Assembly (NCBI GenBank): GCA_029204225.1
Contig: CM055097.1
Location: forward strand, 12,222,631-12,286,630
Source: Diphasiastrum complanatum
Taxonomy: Eukaryota; Streptophyta; Lycopodiopsida; Lycopodiales; Lycopodiaceae
Length of the DNA stretch: 64,000 bases
Reading direction: 5' to 3'
Shown: positions 49,560-63,170 of the stretch, piece by piece
Layout: the number at the start of each line of letters is the position of its first letter
Numbering within the stretch: the first letter of the stretch is position 1
The notes under the pieces: generated by a model
What the model was told of the DNA's origin: nothing
The model's input: the letters and a program-made list of their open reading frames with translations, nothing else
The model's database searches: none
Translations under genes and position numbers: made by a program

Positions 49560-51172
49560 GAAGCCTTGCCCTCGCCAGTATGCTTAGGATAATGTCTTGT
49601 CTAAACCAGTACACTTGGCTTGATGTGTATTCAGGAAGTGTAAACTACAAGATAGAACATTCATGTATTAGTAACGGCTAAAAAAATCAATAGAATAGAA
49701 AAACTAATTACAATTCCAAAACCAAGATTAAACAGAATAAATTACCTTTGAAATATCAACATCCTCTTGAAGGTTGAACCACTCAAAAAATAACTTTGCA
49801 TTATATAAAGTGTACCACCTACAGTTGAATGAATCATTTTGCTGGGGTGACTGCAAAAAAATTCAGCACACAAGAAAGCAATTAAGAAGCAGAATGAATT
49901 AGAATGAAACAAATACATTAGAATACCGATTTCAAAATGTTGTTAAGAAAGACAAAATTGACCTCCAAACTGACGATTTGCCAGTCAATGGGATGGGGAA
50001 CATCTCTTGGAATATATTTACTTAAATATGACAAGTATATATCTACATCCTTATGCGTATTGCTAGCCGAGTTCATCTTGACACAAAATACTTTAATAGT
50101 ATTATCTACAGATCTCTTGATAGAGATCAGGTTTAAACTCTAGTGCTCACTGCAAAATAAGATAGAAAGTACATTAGCTACAATTCTGAGAACTATTTCC
50201 ATTGATAATGCCAATGATAAAGCATTAAACAACAAGAAGCATTTAACATATCTCACTTGGTATGATAAAGCACAAGCAGGTATTTTGTTGTTGGTGTGAA
50301 TCCACTAGTCAGACACTATGACAAAGTGCCGTTATTCTCCTTGAAGACCTGTAGCAAAAAGTTACTGAGCACCAACAATTCATTGGATCAATCACTCTAT
50401 AGTTTATACTGAAGTCAAGTTCCTCTAATCTAAAACAAAATGGAACTCCAATTCTATCTACAACATCGGCTATGTCACTCTTAAATTTAAGATAATCATC
50501 TGAATCTAAATATGTATAAAAATTTGAAATAGGAGGAGGAGGTGGATGAGCAGTATCAACAGGAATAACAAGATTATCCAAAATTGATGTAGCTATATTT
50601 ACAGTCGTATCTAGTGTAGCAGTATCTACATTACCAACGGGGTTAGGTTGAGGAAAATTTGTGGTATTGGCCTTCCTAACTTTCTTCGGGGATCTCTTGG
50701 GAGCTGGCTACTTCCTAGGCCGCTTGGTAGAGAGGTCTGCTCTATCTAATGGACTAGGTCTGGGAGCAGCCGGCTGAGACATGTGTAACTTGGAATATCT
50801 TTCCCGTATCCTCATCAGTAGTTGGAAATCCTTAGGCATAATGGTTACTCTCTTAGCATGTATAGCTAGCCAAAACGAATCTTCAAAAAAAAGGCTCATA
50901 TAGTTCTCAGAAGCCTCCTGAAGGCACTGAAGAGCCGAGGGAGTGAACCTAACAAATTGTCCGAGATCATTCCTGGTAATATGGCGGACAACACGATAGA
51001 ATGGAGCTCTCTGAATCAGCAGATTGGTTGATCTCTAATACTTACGAATATCAGAGAGCCACCTGATGTGGTTGCGCCTTCTAATTTAAACAGGAGGGGT
51101 AATGGCAATGGCAGGGACTGAGGATATACCAATAGAGAAGAATTCTCTCTTCGTATGTTTTCTCTTCTCCAT
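49560..51172 (-). pseudogene. Histone H3-like / Ulp1-like cysteine protease fusion gene
   Basis: Read from ATG 51172: a short basic tail (MEKRKHTKREFF), then an H3 histone fold at residues about 36-125: IRWLSDIRKY, RSTNLLIQRAPFYRVVRHI (alpha-N and alpha-1), FTPSALQCLQEASENYMSLF (alpha-2), IHAKRVTIMPKDFQL and RIRERY (alpha-3). The tail lacks the canonical H3 start, and loop 1 appears one residue longer than in canonical H3. A basic linker (KRPRK, KRSPKKVRK) and a Pro run lead in the same frame to FRLEELDFSINYRV. Further exons carry an EH(stop)SL motif at about 50140-50148, where a Trp codon has become TAG, and PQQNDSFNCRWYTLYN near 49821, as in C48 proteases. Stops at codons 29 and 46, one in the linker, and a deletion show this copy is dead. 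Confidence 0.75.
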
Positions 51173-51188
51173 AGAGGTATTCTAAGGG

Positions 51189-51204
51189 ATATCGCACTTG
51201 TGCG
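51189..51204 (-). promoter_or_regulatory. 16-base motif upstream of H3-like gene start
   Basis: On the minus strand CGCACAAGTGCGATAT, ending 16 nt before the ATG. Identical to 27685-27700 before gene 4. Confidence 0.7.
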
Positions 51205-51369
51205 TGATCAACAAGATAGGAAGGGGAGGGGTCCAAAGCATTCACAAAGGAGCGATATGTACGAAAATTTTGTACGGTATATTAGACTTGTGCGAGGGAA
51301 GTATAAATGAGACCAGTCACAATAGAACAGAGGTGCACAAGTATGATATTAAGTTATTTTAGCCACAAC

Positions 51370-52010
51370 AAGTCAATCAACCTCAACAAGTCAAAATTAT
51401 CCCAAGAAGATCGAATCAACCTAGACATCCCATCAAGAGTTATGGATGATGCTTCATACTATTTTGTGCAGGAAACCAATATTGTACTAGAAGGTATGTC
51501 ACATGCTAATGTTGATCAATAGAAGGTTGCCATGGATAAAGAATAGGACTCTTTCATGTTAGAAAACACATGGACAATCATGGAGCTGCCAAAAAGTCAA
51601 AATATCATTCCATGCAAATGTATTTTCATAATCATGTATAATGCTAATGGAAAAGTTGATAGATTCAAGGCTCGACTTATTGCAAAGGGATTTTCACAAA
51701 TTTCAAATATTGACTACTTTGCCTAGCGGTAAAGCATACTTCAATTTGACTCTTACTGTCATTTGAATCTGCAACCAACCTTGAAGTCCATTGAATGGAC
51801 GTTGAAGCAACATTTCTAAATGGAACCAGAAGACATTTTCATGTCACAAACCTGAAAGATACAAGATCAAAGGTCAAATAAATCTTGTATGCAAATTGCA
51901 CAAGGCTCTCTATGGGACTGAAATAGTCCCTAAGAGCTTGGTTCTAGAAAATCAACTACTTCTTGTGAAAATGTTAAAAACCTAGCACATAGGTCTATGC
52001 CACAACATCA
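51370..52010 (+). pseudogene. Copia RT N-terminal fragment
   Basis: Contains KVAMDKE, SFMLENTWTIMELPKSQNI, CKCIFIIMYNANGKVDRFKARLIAKGFSQ and degraded HRMDVEAT and LHKALYG stretches. Many stops. Confidence 0.7.
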
Positions 52011-53695
52011 TGATGGATAGTCCCACCTTGTGTACCTATTTAGGAGTAGATAATCTGAAATCAAATCACCATTCATGGTTAAAAATTTATGATCATGTCA
52101 AGGCCAAGATTTGTGTTCTTAGGAGTACAAAAACAATTACTAATGAAGAACAGATGATAATTAAGGAGGTTAATCACCACATAGAAGTAAAATGCCCAAA
52201 GGTGGCATGTATCCAAGCAAGCACACGATAATATGAATATTTGTAATTATCTTTCTCATGTATTTCATGACACAAAATGTACACAATTGTAACATTGTTT
52301 CACAAAAACCAATCATTCATGCATTACAAAGTTATAAAAAAAAGCTAAAATAGACGTATGTTGATCATTTCCCAAAATCTTGATAGGCTAGGTCAATTCT
52401 TTGATTGATTGAGGGTGAGAGTGTGGTAGACAGGCTAGAATAATTTCACAATGATAAAAAAAGGTTGTTGGTTTACTGTCTATGGAGAATAGAAATGAAA
52501 TGATCACATGTTTAGAAGAAACTTGTCGACGATTGGTGCTTTGCGAATGAAGGTGGTCCCATGTGCTCATTCACATGCACTTTGTGAATGGCCCTAGGCA
52601 AGGCTTGGCATTTGAAAAAGAAGAAAATTCTTGTTTTTATTAATAAAAGATGGGGAAACCATCGGACTACAAAGGAATGCATGTAGAAAGTTTAAAGGCC
52701 ATTTGAAAAGTGAAATGTATGTCAAAGGCCTATTTGTCTTTCAAAGAAAAAGCACAAAGTTATGCCAAGTGTTAATTGAAAGTCTTAGTATACAAGACCC
52801 TTCTACTTAGAAAGTGAAAGTCAAATTTTATAGGAGTCTTCTTCCAATTTTTAATCAAAAGTTATCCTCCACACGTGCATGTCACATCACAAAAGACTTC
52901 CAATTATACACAAGCACAACATTGAAATAGTTGAAATTTTTAAAAAGAGCTAAGATTGCATAATTTACCAATTACAAAAAATTCAATTTCAATGCTCAAA
53001 CTCACCTAGGAGTGACAACTCAGGTTTTAGCAAACTGTAACAATAGCTTACCTCCATCACACCTACTAAAACAAATGTAGGTTCTCATAAACTACATGTT
53101 TGTGTCCTTATAGGTTACGAGCCTATCAAATATTAAACTTGTAGGTTTTTATTTTCATATTTTTTTTTGGTTTAAGATTTTAGAAATAATTGTTTGACTA
53201 TAGGCTTTAATACATTCTTTGAGTGGCCCATAAATATAAAGTTTTGACATAGTGCATGCCATTTTACTTCTTTTCAAAAAACAACTTCATCTTCTCTACC
53301 AGGGTGGTTTTGTCGTTAATCTCGCATGCTTACCCATAGATTTTTCTTAATCTAATATATACCAAAATGTACAAATTTAACATTTTGATATTGATTATTG
53401 CATCACCCTAATTTCTAAGGTTTTCTAGAATTGTTGATTTTCTTAAAATCTTGTCTTTTGAATCTTGTATCTCAATTTGCTTGTCGACAGAATATTACAA
53501 ATTTACATTAATAACTAATTCTATTGATTTAATAAAGCTATGTAATGTAAGCTTCATATGAATCTACCTATTTTATTACACAATTTTCTTGCATTTGAAA
53601 ACAAAAAACAAAAAATTTCATGCATTTTAAAAAGGTTGTCGGTTTTTTAAAAGTCAACTTTTTATAAGTTATATACAAAGTCAATTTCTGGAAAA
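52011..53695. other. No gene recognised
   Basis: AT-rich DNA. A 73-codon open stretch at 52010-52231 has no recognisable features. Confidence 0.5.
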
Positions 53696-54680
53696 CTGCT
53701 GATTGCAACGTCTACTCCAAGTGGGTGCAACAATCCTTTATTATCATCACCTTATACGTGGATGATACGTTGCTTTTCAGCAACAATACCAATTTGGTTA
53801 AGGATGCTAAACAGATGTTGTTTTCTGAGTTCGACATGACTGATCTGAGTGAAGATCACTTCTATTTGGGCATTCAAATGCACCGAGAGACAGAGTGAGA
53901 CGACTGATTTAGATTACTCAACAAAGATATCTTCAAAATGTTCTTGACAGATATAATATGATGAATTGTGAGTTAGCTCACTCATCGATGGATCCAAGCC
54001 TGTGTTTGTCAAGGGACCAATTTCCTCAGACCAAGCAAGAAGAGGAGCAGATGAGAGAGTATCCTTATCGATCGATACTTGGATCTCTCGTGTACGCAAT
54101 GGTCTATACAAGACCTGACGTCTCTTTTCAGTAAGCTCACTCAGCCAATTTATGGCTAATCTTGGCATTACCCATTGGAAAGCTCTCATAAGAGTCATGA
54201 GATATATTCGAGCTACCATGGACCAATGCATCTGCTATGGATAAGTCAACAACGATAATCTTCATCAGCTCAGTGGATATTCTGATGCAAGCTAGAGAGG
54301 AAATGTAGACAATCGTAAGTCCACATCTGGATTTACATACTTCTTCAACGACAGTTCTATCTCATGGAACATCCGTAAGCAAACCTCTATCGCTCTTTCA
54401 TCTACAGAAGCAGAATACATTGCTTCTTCTCGATCTATTAAAGAAGCATTTTGGTTGAAAATTTACTGTCCGACATTAGTTTGAATCAATATAGCCCTAC
54501 AATCATATTATGTGATAATCAAAGTGTTATTGCCTTATTGGCCAATTCTAGATTTCACTCTAGGAGTAAGCACATTGAGATACGATATCATTATATTAGG
54601 GGCAAGTTTCTCAACAAGGAGGTAATCTTAACGTATTAGTCTGAATATCAAGGCATTCACAGATCCAGATTAAGGGGGGG
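53696..54680 (+). pseudogene. Copia RT C-terminus and RNase H with polypurine tract
   Basis: LYVDDTLLFSNN, EFDMTDLSEDHFYLGIQM and YPYRSILGSLVYAMVYTRPDV mark RT; RNase H includes DNQSVIALLANSRFHSRSKHIEIRYHYIR. There are frameshifts throughout. The purine tract AAGGGGGGG ends at 54680 directly before an LTR start. Confidence 0.85.
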
Positions 54681-54812
54681 TGTTGGATCTATCTCCTCTA
54701 CTCTTCTGAATCCTATGTTAATCTGCCTCCATTCATGTTGTTACATTTTTTACTTGTGTTGTCCCAAAGTCTACATATTTACTCAGGATTTCCACAGGCA
54801 AAAAACCCAACA
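54681..54812 (+). repeat. Short copia 3' LTR (132 bp)
   Basis: Starts TGTTGGATC right after the purine tract and ends ACCCAACA, giving TGTTGG/CCAACA terminal inverted ends. The partner 5' LTR was not found. Confidence 0.7.
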
Positions 54813-55369
54813 CTGTTGCCTTTTCACCTTCGGGCCATCCTGAGCAACTAAGTGTTTGCGACACTTCCAGAAAAGTGACAGTTGCACAGTCTACATAAAT
54901 ACAAACAAATTTAAATAGGCGAAAAATACAACACTATATTTTTACACACAATTTATGACAGGCAAAAAATATGACAAAGTGTCACAATTTTCGCATTCTC
55001 ACCAGTGTCAATTTTAGCAAAGCCTGACGTCGTGGCCTCCTCATGCTCGTTCTATGCACCGTGTAATCAAATTTGACAATGACATCACAGACAACACAAC
55101 CACTTTTGTACCTTTTTCATCTGCACACCTGTAAAATTTGTGTATATAGTATTCACAAATAGAGATTGAAGTATGATTGGTAACATGTGAGACAGACATT
55201 GTAGATGCTTTTACGCATTGATTCTTTCTTTCAGACAGATTTGTCAATGATACGTTCATAACCTTCATAGATTGTGATTAGCTTTGCGAAGCACACGGTT
55301 ACATCTGCTATTGTTTTGTGCTCACCTGCATTATTGACTTGTATATTTTGTTATACTTAATCTGATTAC
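54813..55369. other. No gene recognised
   Basis: Spacer between the short LTR and a Penelope-like fragment; short open stretches only. Confidence 0.45.
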
Positions 55370-56290
55370 AGCTCTGTTTGGTCTGCATTCAGATTCGTGT
55401 CAATACTACAATGCCTTTCCATGTTCAGTGAATGTGCATGATGGTGAAAGGACAGAAAGAAAAGAAGTTACTATCTCGGAGACTAGACATCTTCAGCTTA
55501 CTACTAGCAGTGATACATGGAGTTGTTTCTTACATTTATGTAACCACAATAGAGTTTTCGAAGCTATTCATGTGAAGCAGTTTTATGCTCATGTTTTATC
55601 CAAACTATTTGGTATTGTAGACAAACATTTTGATAATATTATTTTTGGTTGGACATTCTTACCAAGTGTTAAAAATGATTGGTATTTTCCTTCTGATGTC
55701 TTTTGCGATTTTGATATAGAAAACTTACATTCTTGCGATTGTCTATCTTTTAATAGGTTTAAGGATTTATCTCAGAAAAATTTGGACATATTGTTTCTAT
55801 AGATTGTAATATTATCAAAAGCTCAATTTTACGTAAATCCTTAGAGAAGGGTCTTAATCATATTACATTAAGACAAAATAATATCAACAAGGTTGGTTCT
55901 GAGCTTTATGATGGATGGTTTAAACTGATGAAGCTCTTATCTACACATGAATGCTTAGATGAAATCACTATAAAGAAGCATGCTATTTTTTGTGGATTTA
56001 TTCCTTGGATTTTCTAGACATAGAAAGAAAGTCATGTGAAGCAAACACTACTAGCTTTTTTAATATTTCCATCGCGTTTGATCTAGCAATAGATTTGACA
56101 CATATCTCAAAATTTGAAAAAAGAAGGGTATTATCTTTTTCTTTTTTACAATATATACATCTGGCCTCTAATAGACCAGTCTACAACTCATACAAGGTTA
56201 TTATCTCCCAAGTTATTTCTGCAATGTATTGTTGTAACAAACAAGATAGCTTCCTTGAAGAGATAGAAATTTTACTAAATGCCTTTTAAA
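55370..56290 (+). pseudogene. Penelope-like element reverse transcriptase fragment
   Basis: 55428-55802 is open and includes VHDGERTERKEV, FGWTFLPSVKNDWYFPSDVFCDF and CDCLSFNRFKDL. After a frameshift it continues SIDCNIIKSSILRKSLEKGLNHITLRQ, then YDGWFKLMKLL. The order Cys-x-Cys, an IVS/D block and an L..GLNHI block is what I know from RT N-terminal regions of Penelope-like elements. The GLNHI segment is shared with 35285-35400. No catalytic RT motif or GIY-YIG domain is visible before the CT tract at 56477. Confidence 0.6.
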
Positions 56291-56474
56291 AAAATGGTTT
56301 CATGAGGGATAAACTTTGTCTTATTATCAACAAACTTCTTCTTTCAAATTCTTTTCCAGGGTTACCCTATGTTCTACCACACAATATTAATGGTCTTTTG
56401 GCGAGCAGTTAGCTATCCCTCATGGGGGGCTAACTACCCACTAAGGGATTCACTAACTGCGGGACAATTGGTGG

Positions 56475-57500
<1,026 letters not shown>

Positions 57501-57535
57501 TCTTCAAAAATAGCTTGGAAAGGTACTAGATCACT

Positions 57536-58124
57536 TCAGAAGTTTGTAAACCTTTTTGAGTGGACCTTTGGTATGCATAAGAAGTGAAGATTAGCCAAGG
57601 GATCCATCATAGTAGCACCCTCACCATATCCATGATAAGATCTCTTTGGTAGAGATCTCTTGCCACTAAAGTTTGAAGAGTACTCCACCAATATGCCACT
57701 ATGATCATGTGCTTCCTCCATGCTTGATGATGGCCTTTGATTTGAAAGCTCCACATGCATGATGGCTCACCATAAATAGAGAAATTCGAGGCTTCCAAGC
57801 CTCATATGGATCATAGAGATCAAGATCATAAGATGTGAAAAAATGATGATCATCAAAATTATGCTTTCTAGCTTGACTAGTCCACATACTATGAACTTTA
57901 TCCATGATGGATCTAATCTTGAAATCAAATACTATCTTGATCTTTTTTTGGCTGATTACTCTCTCAAGGATGTAAGTGTCCACTTTGGATGCTTCACTTA
58001 GTCTCAAGAGGACTTCACAATTTGCCTCAAAACATGTGAAAAACATGATTTTCAAAAACATAAGTAACAAGCTCAATCTTGTTCTTACTAGAACCAAGAG
58101 CGTACTTTTGATAATACAATATCA
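57536..58124 (-). other. Unassigned open segments between copia RNase H and LTR
   Basis: Minus-strand open stretches include HNFDDHHFFTSYDLDLYDPYEAW (as two overlapping runs) and SGKRSLPKRSYHGYGEG. I do not recognise them. Near 58100-58190 another frame reads ALVLQIANPDLPYVVRMDASDD, which resembles the start of gypsy RNase H, so this block may be chimeric repeat sequence rather than a gene. Confidence 0.35.
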
Positions 58125-61100
58125 TCACTTGCATCCATTCTCACGACGTAAGGTAAATCTGGATTTGCAATTTGTAACACGAGAGCTGAAACTGATCTCC
58201 TTTCCTTGCACTTTCTCCCTCACGAAATGATGTGCAATCTCGATGTGCTTTGTTCGAGCATGGAAGACTAGATTGTTTGCAAGTTGTTGAGCTGCTTGAT
58301 TATCACAATATATGCATGGAATGTCTTCATCCTTGATCACATGTAGCTCCTCCAAAGAACCTCCTTTGTTGTTGTTGTCATAGCTTTATACTCGGATTCT
58401 GTTGATAAAAGAGAGATGGTATCTTGCTTTATGGAAAGCCAAGATATAGCTCCTCCACATAAGAATGTATCAAATGCACTTATGGATCTTCTATCCATCT
58501 TGTCACCTACAAAACTTGAGTCCGAATATGCTCTTAAACAAATATTAGTCCTTTCATAAACTATGCCAAAGTCTTTTGTAGCCGAAATGTACCTTAACAC
58601 CCTTTTTGCTCATTTCCAATGACATATTAATGGACTTTGAATGTATTGACTCAACTTGCCAACACAAAAACTAAGATATGGTCTAGTGATGGTTAAGTAT
58701 ACCAAGGAACCAATAAGCATTCTATAGGTAGTGATGTCCTCAAAGGATGCTTCATCACTGGCCTTAGAAACTTTTACACTTAGTTCCATAGGAGTTTCAA
58801 CTCCTTTACAATCAATCATGCCAAATCTTGCTAAGATTGATCTAGCATACTTAGATTGACATATGAAGGAAAACCCATTTCTTCTAGTGACTTCTATTCC
58901 AAGTATAACTTTAAGAAGTCCTAGATCTACCATCTTAAATTCACCAGACAAGGAAACTTTTACATTTTTGATGCCATCTAGATCATTTCCTGTGAGTATA
59001 ATGTCATCAACATATAAAACTAAGATAATGATCTTTCCATCATTACATTGGTAGTACAATGATGGTTCATAAGAACTTACAACAAATCCAATGGAAATAA
59101 GATAGGAATGCAACCTAGAGTACCATGCTCGTGGTGCTTGCTTGAGTCCATAAAGACTCTTCTTCAAGAAACACACCTTGTCTTCTTCTCCATCTTTGAT
59201 GAAGCCCTCGGGTTGGCACATGTAGATTTCCTCTTCCAAGAATCCATTCAAGAAAGCATTTGTCACATCAAGTTGGAAGAGCTCCCATTTGAAAGAAGTT
59301 GCAAGACATATGATTAATCTAATGGTCACAAGCTTTGCAACAAGTGCAAAGGTTTCATCATAATCTATGCCTTTAACTTGCAAAAAACCTTTTGCTACAA
59401 GTCTAGCTTAAAACTTATGAATGGAACCATCTTGATTATATTTCAATCTATATATCCATTTACAAGTAAGAGGCTTCTTTCCATAAGGTAAATCAACAAG
59501 CTTCCAAGTTTGATTTTCCATTAATGCATCAAACTCTACTTGCAAAGCTTTCCTCCAATATTGAGACTTATTTGCTTCCTCAAGAATAGTTGGTTCTTCA
59601 AGCATAGTAGTCAAGAAAGTAGAAGAGTTGAGTAGTTGAGAATCTTCCCTTTGCTCCCCTTTGTCACTATAAGTGAGCCTTGATGGCTCAATCCTTGTCC
59701 TTATTGATAAGATTTGGCTTTTTGCCAAACAATACTTCATAAGGTATAAGTCCTTTAATGGCACTATTAGTCATTCTATTACATAGAAAGTTTGCACATA
59801 AAATAGCTTCTCCCCAAAATGAAATAGGAAGTGATGCATATAATCTCATAGCTTTAGCACACTCACATAGTGTCCTATTCTTTCTCTCAGCTACTCCATT
59901 TTGTTGTGGAGTATATGTGCAAGTAAACTCTCTCCTAATGCCATTAGTTTCATAAAACTCTTTCATCCTATTGGAGATGTACTCCCCTCCATTATCACTT
60001 CTTAATACTTTCAAGCTAGTATTAAGTTGCTTTTCCACAAGAGTTTTGAACTTTACAAAGGACTCAAAAACTTCACTTTTCTTAGACAAGAGATAAACCC
60101 AAGAGTATCTTGATTTATCATCAATAAAAGTGACATACATAAGAGCTCCACCATTTGATTCATGTGAAAATGAATGAACATCCGAGTGTATAAGGTCAAG
60201 AGGAGAGAGAGATCTTATCAAAGATCTCTTGAAAGGAAGCTTATGAGATTGGAGAGTCCACAAGCTTCACAAAGCTTGCCACACTTGGATATGGTTTTGG
60301 AAAGTCCTTTTGCTAGCTCCTTTGTCACCATGGTCTCCATAGCTTTGTAGTTAGGATGGCCTAACCTTTTGTGCCATAATTCCACTTGAGTGAGCTCCTC
60401 CCTTGCCATGTTCACACTTCTAACCATCACATTCCTTGCTTAAAACCACTAGCAATACATTTTTCATCTTTCAAGATAGAACATGCTCCATGCTTGAAAT
60501 GTACATCTAATCCACTATCCATAAGTTGTCCTACACTCAACAAGTTCTTTGTAATCGAAGATACATAAAGAACATTGTCTAGATCTACTTTTTTAGATGA
60601 TCCTAGACATAAAGGAATGGATCCAACACCTACAATCTCACATTCTTGATCACTTGCAGTGAAGATCAATCTCTTAGAACTATTGTAAGAAAGTAGATTA
60701 GAAAAGTAGTCTTTTTGGTGAGTCATGTGAGAGCTTGCCCCCACTATCAATCCACCAAGTGTCTTGATTAGATGTTTGTGGTGAGGATACCATCAAGGAT
60801 AGATTGCCTTCTTCCTCCTCCTCAAGCACAAGGTTGCCTTGTTTGTCCTTCTCTTGGGCATTTTTCTTCTTGTAGCACTCGGATGCAAAATGTCCTTTTT
60901 TTTCCAGAAAAGAAGCACTTTAGCTTCTTCTTGTCCTTCTTGCTCTTGCCTTTGGAACTTGATGCTCCATCTTTGTTCTCCATCTCCATGTCTTGAGTCT
61001 TCTTGGATGGAAACTTCTTCTTCTTGCCTTTCAAAGAAAAGTTAGCTTTTTAATCACTATCATTCAAAGATAAGGAACTCATCATACTTTTGATATGAAG

Positions 61101-61671
61101 CATTCTACTCTCCTCACTAACAAGCACACTTTGAAGTTTTTCAATACTAGGAAGTGAATCTTGAATAGAAAAGGTTTGAACAAGATTGGAATAATCATCT
61201 CCTAATCCATTCAAAATGATTTGAACTAGTTCATCATCTTTGATTTTATCATCTATAGAAGACAACTCCTTATTCAAAGATTTGATCCTAAAGACATAAT
61301 TTTGGGCACTTTCACTACTTCCTTTCATGCTTTGAAGGATTTGATTCCTAAGCATGAGTATCCTTGAAGTGTTCTTGGATCCATAAATGGCTTTTAATGA
61401 ATCCCCATGCCTCTTTGGATGTGGTACAAGATGAGATTTCTTTCAAAAGTTCATTACTTACATTCATTTTTATGCAATGTAATGCAACTCTACATCTCTT
61501 TTTGTACTTAGCCAATTCAACTCCTCCTTGAGGTTCTACTTCCACCTCAAGTACTATGTCATAAAGATCATGAAGTACAAACAAGGACTCCATTCAAACT
61601 ATCCAAGTAGCATAATAAGTGGATGTAAGTCTTTCACTAGCTTCAAGCAGAAAACCACCCTTTGATGCCAT
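58125..61671 (-). pseudogene. Ty1-copia gag-pol, nearly complete but frameshifted
   Basis: Gag starts at ATG 61671 (MASKGGFLLEASERL), with a stop after about 25 codons, then VALHCIKMNVSNELL and LNGLGDDYSNLVQTF. A decayed zinc knuckle region follows (about 60880). Protease WWIDSG is split from ASSHMTHQKDYF by one extra G (about 60738). Then come the pre-integrase LWHKRLGHPNYKAM and CGKLCEACGL, integrase (HSDVHSFSHESNGGAL, LRSDNGGEYISNRM, GVAERKNRTLCE), RT (59764-58610: FQLDVTNAFLNGF, APRAWYSRLHSY, LYVDDIILTGND) and RNase H (RAYSDSSFVGDKMDRRS, CDNQAAQQLANN, RTKHIEIAHHFVREKV). The usual C-terminal ADILTKPL tail is absent. A few isolated lesions make it the least decayed gag-pol here. Confidence 0.92.
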
Positions 61672-62261
61672 TTATGAATGTGAAAAGGCACTAGAAACTC
61701 TTATGGTTTCTCTAAGAGATCTGAACCTAAAGTCTTCTAGCAATTTAGAAAGCTTATAGACTCAATCCTATCACTCATGAACCAATCTAGAATGATGGAA
61801 ATTTAGATTCTAGTCTCAAACTTGGAAAAATCACTCCTTAATCTATGATTTTTAGCAATTTCTCTCTTCAACCTCAACATACACTCAAAAAATTAGAGAA
61901 GATCAATTAATGCACCTATTCAGCTTCAATGTAAATTTTTTGGGCTGATATAATCTAAGAACTAATCAAGGGATTATATTCATTATAGAAAATGCTTGAT
62001 TTTGCACTAAAAATCACTCAAATTGGGTATGTGAGTCAAATTCTACAAAATTTTGAAATTTCTCAGTCAAACCCGGAGAGTATGGCCTCACACGTGTGAA
62101 AAGGGTTCCTACAGCCCACAACAAGATCTGGACCAAAAAATTTTGAGGATAGCTATCAAATCCAACTCGCTACACAAAATTTGACTAGTTTTCTAAAAAC
62201 TACTAATTTTGGCTTTGATTTGGATTAACCCTATCAAATTCAACAAAACCTCTTGTACTTG

Positions 62262-62273
62262 GATCTGATACCA
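62262..62273 (-). other. Primer-binding site of minus-strand copia element
   Basis: On the minus strand TGGTATCAGATC directly follows ...TTTAGCACA. Leader 61672-62261 separates it from gag. Confidence 0.85.
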
Positions 62274-63170
62274 TGTGCTAAAAGTACAAAAAGGACAAGA
62301 GTGGATCCTAATCTGATCCTCAAGAGGGATTGGTTGTCAGATTACTTGATCTATCAATCTACTTGAGATTAAGATCTATCTAGATCAATTCTAGACACAA
62401 AATCCTAACAAGAACAATCATTAATTTGAAGGTAGGTGTACTTTCTAGTTTCACATGTGTGAAACACTGTCTGAGTATGACTCCAACCTGAAAATCAAGT
62501 ACACATTGATAGAACCTCAAAACAATAAAAACAAATGTAGACAAATGGAGAGAATCACTCAAAATTGCTTCCAAAACCAAGATTGGTGTCTCACATTGAT
62601 TATGGCCAAATAAGCCTCTATATACACTTCTTGGAGCTCGAGGTACTGATCATGCATCAGATCTCACACGTGTGAGGATGCCTTTTCACCATCATGCAAT
62701 TTGACACTTGGATCAAAACTTTCCATTTTGGGGCATTTTTGGTCTATTTTCCTACTATATGGAGATCTCATGAAATTTTCTAGAAGCAAAAACTTGCCTA
62801 CTTTAGCTATTTTCTCATGTGTGAGCTGTCCTCTACACATGGGATGTGACACCTATTCAAAAATATTTGGCTCATGGCAATCATTAGATTGGTGCCATGT
62901 GTCATATCTCTTAGAAACTAGTTTTGGCCATTTTAGGCCACTACAACTTGAATTAAATCATATGTACAACATATATGATTATGGTACATGAAAAGTACAC
63001 TAGGGAACAGGCTCCACACACGTGTTGTCTATCCTATATACAAGATTTTTGGCTTCTACCAAGCTTATTTTTTGCATTTTTCACACTGGTCTCTCCACCA
63101 AACCTACAACAATATCCAAAACATCATTCAACTCAAGAAGTGACTTCCATCCTCACTTTCCACAATGAAT
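62274..63170 (-). repeat. 5' LTR of minus-strand copia element (right end approximate)
   Basis: The plus-strand left boundary TGTGCTAAAAGTAC is fixed by the primer site. It contains CACACGTGTG (62665) and related variants. No matching 3' LTR was found left of 58125. Confidence 0.6.

Larger units (their letters stand above)
49546..51340 (-). mobile_element. TIR transposon fragment, copy C (H3/protease gene and its promoter)
   Basis: The left part matches, on the opposite strand, the protease tail at 1-648. The right part (51173-51300) matches the promoter region at 26920-27000. Neither terminus is present; copia fragments abut on both sides. This copy links the protease and histone segments to the transposon. 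Confidence 0.75.
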
